A DNA stretch of 64,000 nucleotides from Solimonas sp040754295 (GTDB lineage: Bacteria > Pseudomonadota > Gammaproteobacteria > Nevskiales > Nevskiaceae), in assembly GCA_040754295.1 (NCBI GenBank), contig JBFMCQ010000004.1, forward strand, positions 1 to 64,000, in the 5' to 3' direction. This document shows, piece after piece, positions 8,894 to 17,909 of the stretch (within the stretch, counting starts at the first letter, position 1; every line of letters starts with the position of its first letter). The position numbers were made by a program, and so were the translations under genes. The notes under the pieces were generated by a model that worked only from the letters and a program-made list of their open reading frames with translations, had not been told where the DNA came from and ran no database searches.

Positions 8894-9657
8894 GTCAGGC
8901 GGAATCCGCGATGCACCGCGACGATGCCGCCGGTGAGGTTGTAGACCTGCACGCGGTCGAGACCGGCGGCCTCCATCATGTTCTTGAGCGTGGCCTGGTC
9001 CGGGTGCATGCGGATCGATTCGGCGAGGTAGCGGTACGAATCCTCGTCGTTCGCGACGAGGCGCCCCATCAGCGGCAGGACGTTGAACGAGTACCGGTCG
9101 TAGACCTTCGACAGCGTCTCGTTCAAAGGCTTGGAGAACTCGAGCACGAGCAGGCGGCCGCCCGGCTTGAGGCAGCGCGTCATCGAGCGCAGCGCCGCGT
9201 TCTTGTCGGTGACGTTGCGCAGACCGAAGCCGATGGTGATGCAATCGAAGCTCGCGTCCGCGAACGGCAGCGCCTCGGCGTTGGCCTGCACCAGCGGCAC
9301 GCCGACGACCCCGCCGTCGAGCAGGCGCCTGCGGCCCTCGCCGAGCATCGCCGCATTGATGTCCGACAGCACCGCCAGACCGGCGGAACCGACGCCGCGG
9401 GCGAACTCACGCGTCAGATCGCCGGTGCCGCCGGCGACGTCGAGCACGTGCTCGCCCGGCCGCACGCCGGCGAGATCGACGACGAAGCGCTTCCACAGCC
9501 GGTGGATGCCCATCGACATCAGGTCGTTCATCAGGTCGTAGCGGCGCGCGACGGACGTGAACACGCCGGCCACGCGCTTCTGCTTCTCGCGCACCGGCAC
9601 CTGTTCATAGCCGAAATGGGTGTATCCGCCGGTCTGGCCGCGTTTCTGGTCTGACAT
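8890..9657 (-). CDS. ubiE: Ubiquinone/menaquinone C-methyltransferase UbiE
   Basis: A 255-residue SAM-dependent methyltransferase of the late quinone pathway. Motif I is LDVAGGTGDLTREFA near 69-83, the family motif ITIGFGLRNVTD is near 137-148, and FSKPLNETLSKVYDRYSF follows. The start is the ATG giving MSDQKRGQ; the open frame upstream of it is antisense to the neighbouring PAS-GGDEF gene and is not coding. It is first in the ubiE-ubiJ-ubiB operon and divergent from the GGDEF/EAL gene across about 140 bases. Confidence 0.97.
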   Translation of the reverse strand: MSDQKRGQTGGYTHFGYEQVPVREKQKRVAGVFTSVARRYDLMNDLMSMGIHRLWKRFVVDLAGVRPGEHVLDVAGGTGDLTREFARGVGSAGLAVLSDINAAMLGEGRRRLLDGGVVGVPLVQANAEALPFADASFDCITIGFGLRNVTDKNAALRSMTRCLKPGGRLLVLEFSKPLNETLSKVYDRYSFNVLPLMGRLVANDEDSYRYLAESIRMHPDQATLKNMMEAAGLDRVQVYNLTGGIVAVHRGFRLT

Positions 9658-9798
9658 GAGCTCGCCGCCGCTAGGAGGCGCCATTGTAGCGGCCGCAGGC
9701 CGCGGCACGCCGCCGTCCGCGGCTGCATCCGGCACCGGTCTGCGCGCATCCACCGCTCGTCGCAAGCCGCTTCCGTCTGCGCGGTCTTCGGCGCTAGC

Positions 9799-12336
9799 GT
9801 GGCGGAGCACGGCACTCCGCCCTGCATCCGAGAAGTCAGCTTGGCCACGACCCGCAGCACCGCCGTTTCCCGGATTCCGCCGCCCGCGGATGCGACGCCA
9901 TGGCGCTATGCGATGGAAGGCCTGGGTCAGGGGCTGTGGGACTGGCGCGTCCAAAGCGACACCGTCTACTACTCGCGCGAGTACATGGCGATCCTCGGCT
10001 ACGCCGAGGGCGAGCTGCCGCAGACGGCCGATACCTGGGTTTCGCGCGTGCACCCGGACGATCTGACGCGCGCCGAGGCCGATCTTGCGGCCCATCTCGA
10101 CAACCGCAGCCCCATGTACTGGAACGAGCACCGGCTGCGCTGCAAGGACGGCAGCTACAAGTGGGTGCTGGAGCGCGGCAAGATCATCGAGTGGACCGCC
10201 GACGGCCGGCCGAGCCGCGTCATCGGCAGCCTCAGCGACATCCATCGCCGCAAAATGGCGGAGCTGGCGCTGCGCGAGAGCGAGCAGCTGTTCCGCGAGA
10301 TCTTCGACCACGCGCCGATCGGGCTGGCGCTGGTGGCCCTGGATCTGCGCTGGCTCGACGTCAACCAGGCGCTGTGCCGCATGCTCGGCTACGAAGAGCG
10401 CGAGCTGCTGCAGCTGCGCGTGAGCGACCTCACGCATCCCGACGACCGCGCGGCGGAGGAGCAGCTGCTGGCCGAGGCGCTCGCCGAGAAACGGCTCCAC
10501 GCCTCGCGCGAGAAGCGTTACGTGCACCGGCTCGGCGGCATCGTCTACGCGCAGGTGGACACTTCGCTGCTGCGGGACGAGAAGGGCGAGCCGCGCTACA
10601 TGATCTCGCAGATCGAGAACATCACCGAGCGGCGGCGCTATCAGGACGCGCTGCGCGAAGAGAAGGAGCTGGCGCAGACCACGCTCGCGGGCATCGCCGA
10701 TGCGGTGATCCGCTGTGACACCCAGGGCAGGATCAGCTATGCCAACGAGGCCGCGCTGCGCCTGCTCGGCCGCCACGCGAGCCAGCTCGTCGGAGGCGCG
10801 CTCACGGACTGCGTCCAGCTGTTCGGCGATCGCGGCGGCAAGCGCCTGCCCGACCCGCTGCAGAGCCCTGCGGACGTGCGCAAAGCACTGGCGCCGATCG
10901 CGCAGCTGCTCAGCGCAAACGACGAATTGCGCCCGGTCGAGTACAACTTCACGCGCCTGCACGGCCACGACGGCAAGGAACTCGGCTCGATCCTGGTGCT
11001 GCATGACCTCACGCACACGCGGATGCTGTCCGACCAGCTGATCTACCAGGCGAGCCACGATCCGCTGACCGGCCTGCCGAACCGGCGCGAGTTCGAGGCC
11101 GAGCTGGCGCACCACCTGGAAACCGCGCACAGCGGCGCGATGATTCATTGTCTGCTGTACATCGACCTCGACCAGTTCAAGCTCGTCAACGACACCTGCG
11201 GCCACCCCGCCGGCGACCGCCTGCTGCGCGAGCTGGCCGCCGAGCTGAAGAGCGCGACGCCGCCGGGTGCGCTGCTGTCGCGCCTCGGTGGCGACGAGTT
11301 CGCGCTGATCCTGCCGCAGACCGAGCCAGCCGCGGCCGTCGCCGTTGCCGAGCATATCGCCGAGGTCGTGCGCAGCTTCCGCTTCGTCTATGACGAGCGC
11401 AGCTTTCAGATCGGCAGCAGCATCGGCATCAGCGTCATCGACGCGCAATCTGCAAGCGCACACCGGATCATGAGCCAGGCGGACACCGCCTGCTACGTCG
11501 CCAAGCGCCTCGGCCGCGGCCGTGTGCAGCTCTACCAGGCAAGCGACGAGGACGTCCGTCAGACCCATGCCGAAATGGACTGGGCGTCGCGCATCGAGGA
11601 AGCGCTGTCCGGCAGCCGCATCGCACTGCACGCGCAGCGCATCGTCGCGCTCGACGGCAACAGCAGCGCCTGCGAGATCCTGCTGCGCGTGCGCGAGGAC
11701 GATGGCAGCTTCTCCACGCCGGAAGCGTTTCTGAAGGCCGCCGACGGCTTCGGCCTGTCGACGCGCATCGACCGCTGGGTCGTGCAGCAGGCGCTCGGCG
11801 CGCTGCAGGCGCATCTGCGCCGACACGGCAAGCTGCCGTTCGAATACGCGTCGATCAATCTCAGCGGATCGAGCATCTCCGACGAAGAGTTCGCTCGCTA
11901 TCTGCTACGGCTGCTGTCGCGCTCGGAAGTGCCCGCTGCCTGCATCGCCTTCGAAATCACCGAGAGTGCGGCGTTCTCCAGTGTCCACCGCGCGCGTACC
12001 TTCGTCGAGACGCTGCGCTCGCGCGGCTACCGCATCCTGCTCGACGACTTCGGCAGCGGCTTCACCTCGTTCGAGCACCTGCGGCGCATCGGTGTCGACG
12101 GGCTGAAGATCGAGATGGCGTACACGCGCGACCTGGTCAACGATGCGTTCAACCGCTCGATCGTCGAGTTCATCTGCCGCATCGGCAAGCAGCTGGGCCT
12201 GCAGGTGATCGCCGAAGGCGTCGAAGACCGCGACACGCTCGCGGCGCTGCGCATCCTCGGCGCACACCGCGCGCAGGGCCATCTGTTCCACTGTGCACAG
12301 CCGCTGCCCGAGTTTCTGGCCGCACAAGCCGCCTGA
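9799..12336 (+). CDS. PAS-PAS-PAS-GGDEF-EAL c-di-GMP signalling protein
   Basis: Up to 845 residues. A PAS domain (about 40-150) begins at GQGLWDW and a second lies at about 155-275. A third PAS-like segment (about 290-400) precedes the GGDEF domain, which has intact GGDEF at 497-501. No RxxD inhibitory site is seen upstream of it. The EAL domain (about 605-840) reads EIL instead of EAL at 626-628 and KIE instead of KID. The NLS, ITES, DDFG, AEGVED and QG positions are kept, so phosphodiesterase activity is plausible. There is no membrane segment. The start is uncertain: GTG at 9799, TTG at 9841 or ATG at 9913. Confidence 0.93.
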   Translation: MAEHGTPPCIREVSLATTRSTAVSRIPPPADATPWRYAMEGLGQGLWDWRVQSDTVYYSREYMAILGYAEGELPQTADTWVSRVHPDDLTRAEADLAAHLDNRSPMYWNEHRLRCKDGSYKWVLERGKIIEWTADGRPSRVIGSLSDIHRRKMAELALRESEQLFREIFDHAPIGLALVALDLRWLDVNQALCRMLGYEERELLQLRVSDLTHPDDRAAEEQLLAEALAEKRLHASREKRYVHRLGGIVYAQVDTSLLRDEKGEPRYMISQIENITERRRYQDALREEKELAQTTLAGIADAVIRCDTQGRISYANEAALRLLGRHASQLVGGALTDCVQLFGDRGGKRLPDPLQSPADVRKALAPIAQLLSANDELRPVEYNFTRLHGHDGKELGSILVLHDLTHTRMLSDQLIYQASHDPLTGLPNRREFEAELAHHLETAHSGAMIHCLLYIDLDQFKLVNDTCGHPAGDRLLRELAAELKSATPPGALLSRLGGDEFALILPQTEPAAAVAVAEHIAEVVRSFRFVYDERSFQIGSSIGISVIDAQSASAHRIMSQADTACYVAKRLGRGRVQLYQASDEDVRQTHAEMDWASRIEEALSGSRIALHAQRIVALDGNSSACEILLRVREDDGSFSTPEAFLKAADGFGLSTRIDRWVVQQALGALQAHLRRHGKLPFEYASINLSGSSISDEEFARYLLRLLSRSEVPAACIAFEITESAAFSSVHRARTFVETLRSRGYRILLDDFGSGFTSFEHLRRIGVDGLKIEMAYTRDLVNDAFNRSIVEFICRIGKQLGLQVIAEGVEDRDTLAALRILGAHRAQGHLFHCAQPLPEFLAAQAA

Positions 12337-12364
12337 TCGGCGGCATCGTCATTCGCGGTCCTGC

Positions 12365-12781
12365 CTACGACTTCTGCGGCGGCGTATAGCTGCGCACACC
12401 CAGCGCGGAGAGCTTGACGACCTCGCTGTCGCGCGACATGCGGTGCTGCTCCAGGCGCTGCAGATAGCGCGCCCACAGCTGCGCCTGCTGCTCGCCGAGC
12501 TCGCGCAGCAGGTCCCACGTATAGATGCCGGTGTCGTGGCCGTCATCGAAAACGAGCTTGACCGCATAGCGGCCGACCGGATCGATGCGGGCGATGCCGA
12601 CCTCGCGCTTGCCGCCGACCAGCATCGGCTCCGGCAGGCCGTGCCCGCGCAGCTCGGCGCTCGGCGAGTAGACGCGCAGGTACTCACACGGCAGCTCGAA
12701 GCGCGTGCCGTCCGGCCACGCGACTTCGAGCACGCGCGTCTTGCGGTGCAGGCGGATGACCGAAGGCGCGGGGGCGTGCAT
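12365..12781 (-). CDS. DUF971 domain protein
   Basis: A 138-residue protein with the DUF971 fold (about 8-105), related to the N-terminal domain of gamma-butyrobetaine hydroxylase: TRVLEVAWPDGTRFELP, then IYTWDLLRELG. In proteobacteria it commonly follows hslU, as here; its ATG overlaps the hslU stop by one base. No catalytic role is established. A possible part in iron-sulfur or protein quality control is only inference from context. Confidence 0.85.
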   Translation of the reverse strand: MHAPAPSVIRLHRKTRVLEVAWPDGTRFELPCEYLRVYSPSAELRGHGLPEPMLVGGKREVGIARIDPVGRYAVKLVFDDGHDTGIYTWDLLRELGEQQAQLWARYLQRLEQHRMSRDSEVVKLSALGVRSYTPPQKS

Positions 12782-14133
12782 CAGAGGATGTAGCGGCTCA
12801 GGTCGTCGTCACCGGCGAGCGCCGCGAGCCGCTCGTTGACGTAGGCGGCATCGACGACGATCCGCGAGCCCGCGCGATCCGGACCTTCGAAGCCCACTTC
12901 CTCCATCAGCCGCTCCATGACGGTGTGCAGCCGGCGGGCGCCGATGTTCTCGGTGCGCTCGTTCACCTGCCAGGCGATCTCCGCGATGCGCTGAAGGCCG
13001 TCGTCGGTGAACTCGATCTCGACGCCCTCGGTCTTCATCAGCGCGCGGTACTGCTCGGTCAGCGAATAGTCCGGCTCGGTGAGGATGCGCAGGAAGTCGC
13101 CGGCCTTGAGCGCGTCGAGCTCGACGCGGATCGGCAGGCGCCCCTGCAGCTCCGGGATCAGGTCCGAAGGCTTGGCCAGGTGGAACGCGCCGGACGCGAT
13201 GAAGAGGATGTGGTCGGTCTTCACCGAGCCGTACTTGGTGCTGACAGTGCAGCCTTCGATCAGCGGCAGCAGATCGCGCTGCACCCCTTCGCGCGAGACA
13301 TCCGCACCGGCGTACTCGCCGCGTTTGCACACCTTGTCCAGCTCGTCGAGGAAGACGATGCCGTTCTCTTCGGCGTTATGCAGCGCCTCGGTCTTGATCG
13401 CCTCCTCGTCGACGAGCTTGGCGGCCTCCTCGTCGATGAGCTGCTGCAGCGCGTCCCTGATCTTCATCTTGCGCGTCTTCGCGCGGCCCTGGCCCAGGTT
13501 GGCGAACATCGACTGCAGCTGCTGGGTCATTTCCTCCATGCCCGGCGGCCCCATCAGCTCGACGCGCGGCATCGGCTGCGACAGCTTGAGCTCGATCTCC
13601 TTGTCGTCGAGCTTGCCTTCGCGCAGCTGCTTGCGGAACACCTGGCGCGCGGCGCTGTTCTCCTGCTGGCGCTGATTGCTGGGCTCGCCGAAGTCCTTCG
13701 GCGGCGGCAGCAGCACGTCGAGCACGCGCTCCTCGGCGGCGGCCTCCGCGCGGTCGCGCATGCGCCGGATCGCCTGCTCGCGCGTCATCTTCACGGCCAC
13801 GTCGACGAGGTCGCGCACGATCGTGTCGACGTCCTTGCCGACGTAGCCGACCTCGGTGAACTTGGTCGCCTCGACCTTGACGAACGGTGCGTTGGCGAGC
13901 TTCGCCAGCCGGCGCGCGATCTCGGTCTTGCCGACGCCGGTCGGACCGATCATCAGGATGTTCTTCGGATGAATCTCGGCGCGCAGCTGCGGCTCGAGCT
14001 GGGCGCGGCGCCAGCGGTTACGCAGCGCGACCGCGACCGCGCGCTTGGCCGCATGCTGGCCGACGATGTAGCGGTCCAGCTCGGCGACGATCTCGCGCGG
14101 AGTCATCGTGTGGGGGGCTGCTGCGGTATCCAT
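12781..14133 (-). CDS. hslU: HslU ATPase subunit of the HslVU protease
   Basis: A 450-residue AAA+ unfoldase from the chosen ATG. The N-terminus contains MTPREIVAELDRYIVGQ, the Walker A motif is GPTGVGKTE, and the pore loop reads GYVGKD where most homologues have GYVGRD. The Walker B FLDELDK and a C-terminal LSRYIL tail for docking into HslV are present. The insertion I-domain is mid-protein. Alternative starts are a GTG at 14142 overlapping the hslV stop and an ATG at 14106 that matches the E. coli start best. It feeds unfolded substrates to HslV. Confidence 0.96.
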   Translation of the reverse strand: MDTAAAPHTMTPREIVAELDRYIVGQHAAKRAVAVALRNRWRRAQLEPQLRAEIHPKNILMIGPTGVGKTEIARRLAKLANAPFVKVEATKFTEVGYVGKDVDTIVRDLVDVAVKMTREQAIRRMRDRAEAAAEERVLDVLLPPPKDFGEPSNQRQQENSAARQVFRKQLREGKLDDKEIELKLSQPMPRVELMGPPGMEEMTQQLQSMFANLGQGRAKTRKMKIRDALQQLIDEEAAKLVDEEAIKTEALHNAEENGIVFLDELDKVCKRGEYAGADVSREGVQRDLLPLIEGCTVSTKYGSVKTDHILFIASGAFHLAKPSDLIPELQGRLPIRVELDALKAGDFLRILTEPDYSLTEQYRALMKTEGVEIEFTDDGLQRIAEIAWQVNERTENIGARRLHTVMERLMEEVGFEGPDRAGSRIVVDAAYVNERLAALAGDDDLSRYIL

Positions 14134-14138
14134 GCGGG

Positions 14139-14681
14139 TCACGCTTCGATCGTCTCGATCGTCAGGGTGTGGTTCGTGTAAATGCAGATATCGGCGGCGA
14201 CGTGCAGGGCCTTCTCGACGATGGAGCGGGCACCCAGATCGGTGTTGTCGACCAGCGCACGCGCCGCGGCGTGCGCGTAGGCGCCGCCGGAGCCGATCGC
14301 GAGCACGCCGTGCGCTTCGGGCTCCATGACATCGCCGTTGCCGCTGATCATCAGGGAATTTTCGCGATCGGCGACGATCAGCAGCGCCTCGAGGCGCCGC
14401 AGATAGCGGTCGGTACGCCAGTCCTTGGCCATCTCCACCGCCGCGCGCAGCAGCTGCCCGCCGTGCTTTTCGAGCTTGCCCTCGAAGCGCTCGAACAAGG
14501 TGAACGCGTCCGCCGTACCGCCGGCGAAGCCGGCGATCACCCTGTCGCCGTAGAGGCGGCGCACCTTGCGCGCGTTGCCCTTGATCCGCGTCTTGTCGAG
14601 CGACACCTGCCCGTCGCCGCCGACGGCCACTTCGCCGCCACGGCGCACGCAGAGGATCGTCGTGCCGTCGAATTGTTTCAT
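14139..14681 (-). CDS. hslV: HslV peptidase subunit of the HslVU protease
   Basis: A 180-residue proteasome-beta-like threonine peptidase. The N-terminal MKQFDG would be removed to expose the catalytic Thr7 of TTILCVRR; short propeptides of this kind occur in related bacteria. VAVGGDGQVSLD, AGFAGGTADAFTLF and GSGGAYAHAAARAL match the family. The stop overlaps the GTG that is one possible hslU start. A sigma-32-like promoter lies upstream. Confidence 0.96.
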   Translation of the reverse strand: MKQFDGTTILCVRRGGEVAVGGDGQVSLDKTRIKGNARKVRRLYGDRVIAGFAGGTADAFTLFERFEGKLEKHGGQLLRAAVEMAKDWRTDRYLRRLEALLIVADRENSLMISGNGDVMEPEAHGVLAIGSGGAYAHAAARALVDNTDLGARSIVEKALHVAADICIYTNHTLTIETIEA

Positions 14682-14709
14682 GAGCGCAGAACCGGGCAAG
14701 CGTCTATCC

Positions 14710-14739
14710 ATCGTGGAGGCGCTGCCCCTGCCTTTCAAG
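14710..14739 (-). promoter_or_regulatory. Candidate heat-shock (sigma-32-like) promoter for hslVU
   Basis: Read on the minus strand there is CTTGAAA (14733-14739), a perfect match to the sigma-32 -35 core, then 16 bases and CCACGAT (14710-14716), which resembles the CCCCAT-type -10 element. It lies 29 bases upstream of the hslV start. HslVU is heat-shock controlled in E. coli, so the function fits. The -10 match is imperfect. Confidence 0.5.
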
Positions 14740-14751
14740 CGTGCACCCGAC

Positions 14752-14780
14752 AGAAAAAGGGCGCCGCAGCGCCCTTTTCT
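14752..14780 (-). terminator. Intrinsic terminator after the cysteine-rich lipoprotein gene
   Basis: A near-perfect 12-base palindrome with a CGCA loop. Its stem is GGGCGC/GCGCCC flanked by A-rich and T-rich arms, so minus-strand transcription ends in a T run. It sits just beyond the stop of the lipoprotein gene and insulates hslVU from it. Confidence 0.85.
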
Positions 14781-14797
14781 GCACGTCTTGAAGAACG

Positions 14798-15175
14798 CTA
14801 CTCCTGCGACTCGGCCGGTGCAGCCGCGGATGGTGCATCCGCGGAAACCTCCTCCGACGGCGTCTCCGCGGCAGCCGGCTCGCACCGCGCCTTGGGATCC
14901 GCGTTGCAGTCACAGACAGCCGTTTCACCCGCCGCGCACTGGATCGTGGCGACGACGCCGTCGCCGCAATCCTGCGTGCAGGACTGTGCGGCCGCGCTGG
15001 CATCGGCGGCCGCTTCGGCGGCCGGCTCCGGCGCGGCCGGCTGTGGCGCGGCCGCCGGAGCCGCGGGCGCTGTGGCCGGTGCAGGCTCGACGGGCGCAGC
15101 TTCTTCCTTCTTGCCGCAGGCGCTCAGGCACAGGGCGAACGCCAACCCCATAGCAGCAACAATATGGCGATTCAT
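14798..15175 (-). CDS. Ala/Pro-rich, cysteine-containing lipoprotein
   Basis: A 125-residue predicted lipoprotein. The signal peptide ends with lipobox LSAC (Cys19), then GKKEEA. A low-complexity Ala-Pro-Glu linker (about 24-60) leads to a compact region with six cysteines (about 62-95: SCTQDCGDG, IQCAAGE, CDCNADPKARC), followed by another acidic Ala-rich tail. The even number of cysteines in an exported domain suggests disulfides. The start is the ATG giving MNRHIVAAMG. No family is recognised. A strong terminator follows. Confidence 0.75.
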   Translation of the reverse strand: MNRHIVAAMGLAFALCLSACGKKEEAAPVEPAPATAPAAPAAAPQPAAPEPAAEAAADASAAAQSCTQDCGDGVVATIQCAAGETAVCDCNADPKARCEPAAAETPSEEVSADAPSAAAPAESQE

Positions 15176-15320
15176 GGACAGCACTCCCCAAAAGAGACCG
15201 GTGGAAGACATCGGAATGCAAGCAACTGCGGCCCCTGAGCGGGCGACGCCGGGAGCCGACGCGCGCCGATGATACGCGCATTGCCCGGCAGCACAAGCAC
15301 CCCCGAGCGCGCAGCGCGGT

Positions 15321-16280
15321 CTATCCGCGCGCTGCAGGCCGGCGTCGCGCACGCGGATGCGCGTCGTCGTAAACGGCCGCCAGCCGCTTCCAGTCCAGCT
15401 GCGTGTAGACCTGTGTCGTGCTCAGGTGCGCATGCCCCAGCAGCTCCTGGACCGCCCGCAGATCGCCACTGTTTTCAAGAAGATGCGTCGCAAACGAATG
15501 GCGCAGGCGGTGCGGATGCAGGGGCACGCCGAGCCCGGTCCTCAGCGCCCATGCGCGCAGGCGCGCGGCGATCGACGCACGCGACAGGCGCCGGCCGCGG
15601 TTCGATACGAACAGCGCCGGCTCGTCGGCGGCGGCGTGCTGAACGCGCCACCTCAGCCACTGCGCAAGCGCGGCGCGTGCCGGCGCACCGAGCATGACGA
15701 TGCGCTGTTTGCCGCCTTTGCCGGTGACCGTCAGCTCGCGGCCACCGGCAGCGAGCGGATCGAGATCGAGCGCGTGCAGTTCGGCCAGGCGCAGGCCGGT
15801 GGAGTAGAACAGCTCGACGATGGCCTGATCGCGCGCGGACAGCGCGTCGTCGTCGGCCGGGCGGTCCAACGCGGCGCTCAGCGCATCGGCGCTGATCACC
15901 ACCGGCAGACTGCGCACATGCTTGGGCGCGCGCACCGTCTGTGCCGGGTTCGCGGACAGGCGCCCCTCGCGCAGCTGATGACGGAAGAACGCGCGCAGCG
16001 TCGACAGGTAACGATGCAGGCTCACCGGCTGCGCGCCGCCGCGATGCCGGGCGGCGATGTAGCCGCGGATCAGATGCAGATCGATCTCACCCAGCGCGCT
16101 CACCCGCGCCTTCGCGCAGTAGTCGGCGAAGGCCGCGAGGTCGCGCGCGGCGGCGGCGCAGGTATGCGGCGAGCAGCGCCGCTGGTGGCGCAGGTGCTCG
16201 ACGAACTCGCCGATCAGCGGTAGAAGAAAGCCGCGGCCGGCCGCCGCCGCGTCGTTCCCCTTCTCGCCGCGCGCGCTCAC
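15321..16280 (-). CDS. xerC: Tyrosine recombinase XerC
   Basis: A 319-residue site-specific recombinase that with XerD resolves chromosome dimers at dif. It has an N-terminal SAM-like DNA-binding domain (about 15-110) and a catalytic domain with the Arg in STGLRLAEL, Lys in TGKGGKQR, HRLRHSFATH, LGHAHLSTTQVYT and the nucleophile Tyr in that last motif. The GTG start overlaps the stop of the DUF484 gene. dapF-DUF484-xerC is a conserved order, which favours XerC over XerD or a phage integrase. Confidence 0.95.
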   Translation of the reverse strand: MSARGEKGNDAAAAGRGFLLPLIGEFVEHLRHQRRCSPHTCAAAARDLAAFADYCAKARVSALGEIDLHLIRGYIAARHRGGAQPVSLHRYLSTLRAFFRHQLREGRLSANPAQTVRAPKHVRSLPVVISADALSAALDRPADDDALSARDQAIVELFYSTGLRLAELHALDLDPLAAGGRELTVTGKGGKQRIVMLGAPARAALAQWLRWRVQHAAADEPALFVSNRGRRLSRASIAARLRAWALRTGLGVPLHPHRLRHSFATHLLENSGDLRAVQELLGHAHLSTTQVYTQLDWKRLAAVYDDAHPRARRRPAARG

Positions 16281-16981
16281 AGACGCGCGCGGATCGCGGC
16301 GGCGAGAAGGTCCGCGGTCAGCTCCAGGAACAGCTTGCCCTGGCGCGGCTGGAACCGCTCCGCCTCCGTGCTGCCCAGCGCCAGCATGCCGAAACTCTTC
16401 TCTTTTTCGAGCGGCACGACGGCGGCCGACTGGATCGGGTGCACGGCCGTCGGGAACAGCAGCCTCGCCTTGTCCTCGGCGATCGGGCCACACTCGATCA
16501 GGCGCGTGCGGAAGAAGTTCTCGTACGCCCGGGCGAGACGGCCTTCCGGCTCGATCGGGTGGATGCCCTCGATGTCGTGGCGCCTGAAATGGGCGGCGGC
16601 GACGCCGACAAAGACCTCGCCGATGCCAAAGTCCTCGCGCATGCACTTGCCCAGCCCGGCGGCGACCGCCGCCAGCGACGGTGCACGGATCAGCGTGCGC
16701 GCCAGACGCTGGACGTTTTCGGTGCGCCGCTCGTTGTCGCGCGCCGCATCGACCAGCCGCTGCAGGCGATCTTCCAGGCGCTTGTTCTTCGCGCGCAGCA
16801 TGTCGACCTGCTTCTCGATCAGCGAGACCGCCGAGCCGCTGCGATGGCGCAGCTCGACGACCTCCAGCAAATCGGGGTGGCGCGCGAAGAAATCCGGCTG
16901 CGCCTTCAGATACGCAACCACCTCGCGCTCATTGAGCTTCGGCCCCGCCCCTTCGTCTTTCGCCGCCTTCAACTCGCCCAT
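16277..16981 (-). CDS. DUF484 family protein
   Basis: A 234-residue cytoplasmic protein of the DUF484 family, which has a GAF-like fold. The N-terminus contains LNEREVVAYLKAQPDFFARHP and a short coiled coil (about 50-85); the C-terminal half holds SAAVVPLEKEKSFGMLALGS. Its 5' end overlaps dapF by 13 bases and its 3' end overlaps xerC, so the three are co-transcribed. The role is unknown. Confidence 0.9.
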   Translation of the reverse strand: MGELKAAKDEGAGPKLNEREVVAYLKAQPDFFARHPDLLEVVELRHRSGSAVSLIEKQVDMLRAKNKRLEDRLQRLVDAARDNERRTENVQRLARTLIRAPSLAAVAAGLGKCMREDFGIGEVFVGVAAAHFRRHDIEGIHPIEPEGRLARAYENFFRTRLIECGPIAEDKARLLFPTAVHPIQSAAVVPLEKEKSFGMLALGSTEAERFQPRQGKLFLELTADLLAAAIRARL

Positions 16982-17820
16982 TCGATCTCCCCCCGGAACA
17001 CGGTTTCCGCCGGACCGGTCAAAAACACCGGCTGCCCCTCACCCTGCCACTCGATACGCAGCGTACCGCCGCGCAGCTCCATGTCCACCGCCGCGCCGAG
17101 CCGTCCCCAGAGCTGCCCGATCACGGCGGCGGCACAGGCGCCGCTGCCGCAGGCCAGCGTCTCGCCCACGCCGCGCTCGTAGACGCGCAGGCGCGCGCGC
17201 TCGCGCGAGAGCACCTGCAGAAAGCCGACGTTGACGCTTTGCGGAAACGCCGGATGCGCCTGCAGTGCGGCGCCGATCCCTGCGACCGGCGCCGAATCGA
17301 CGTCGTCGACCAGCAGCACCGCATGCGGGTTGCCCATGCTCAGCGCACCGATCTCGACCGTGTCGCCGCCGGCCAGCGTCAGCGCATAGCGCTCGGCGCG
17401 CGCGGCGGCGCCGAACGGAATGTCGGCCGGCTCGAGGCGCGGCGGCCCCAGGTCGACGCGGTAGCGATCGCCGCCGACGCGGCTGAGCTCCAGCACCGAG
17501 GTCGCCGTGCGCACACGGATGCGGTCCTTGTCCGACAGCCCGGCCTCGCGCACATAGCGCGCCAGCGCGCGCGCGCCGTTGCCGCACTGCCCGGACTCCG
17601 AGCCGTCGGCATTGAAGATGCGGTAGTCGAAATCGACGTCGGGTGCCGACGGCGGCTCGATGACGAGGACCTGGTCGCAGCCGACGCCGAAGCGGCGGTC
17701 GGTGAGCCTGCGCAGCAGCGCCGGCGTCGGCCGGAACGGCGTGCGCGTGGCGTCGACGACGACGAAGTCGTTGCCGCAGCCGTGCATCTTGGTGAAGCTG
17801 AGCGCGCGCGAGCCTTCCAT
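16969..17820 (-). CDS. dapF: Diaminopimelate epimerase
   Basis: A 283-residue enzyme that interconverts LL- and meso-diaminopimelate for lysine and peptidoglycan. Both catalytic cysteines are present: Cys79 in SGQCGNGARAL and Cys224 in TLACGSGACAAA. KMHGCGNDFVVVD near 11-23 is the family N-terminus. The start is the ATG giving MEGSRALSF; upstream in-frame codons are unconserved. Confidence 0.97.
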   Translation of the reverse strand: MEGSRALSFTKMHGCGNDFVVVDATRTPFRPTPALLRRLTDRRFGVGCDQVLVIEPPSAPDVDFDYRIFNADGSESGQCGNGARALARYVREAGLSDKDRIRVRTATSVLELSRVGGDRYRVDLGPPRLEPADIPFGAAARAERYALTLAGGDTVEIGALSMGNPHAVLLVDDVDSAPVAGIGAALQAHPAFPQSVNVGFLQVLSRERARLRVYERGVGETLACGSGACAAAVIGQLWGRLGAAVDMELRGGTLRIEWQGEGQPVFLTGPAETVFRGEIEWAS

Positions 17821-17909
17821 GGAGCGGATTGTAGTCGCGGGGCTCACGGGTTGCAGGTTGCAGGTTGCGGGGTAGCGCTGCAGGATGTGCAATCGGGTTC
17901 GGGGGCTGG

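Noticed and set aside
8890..11826. A 978-codon minus-strand frame running through the PAS-GGDEF-EAL region into ubiE
   Set aside because: Only the last 255 codons (UbiE) are real; the rest is antisense to the conserved GGDEF/EAL gene.
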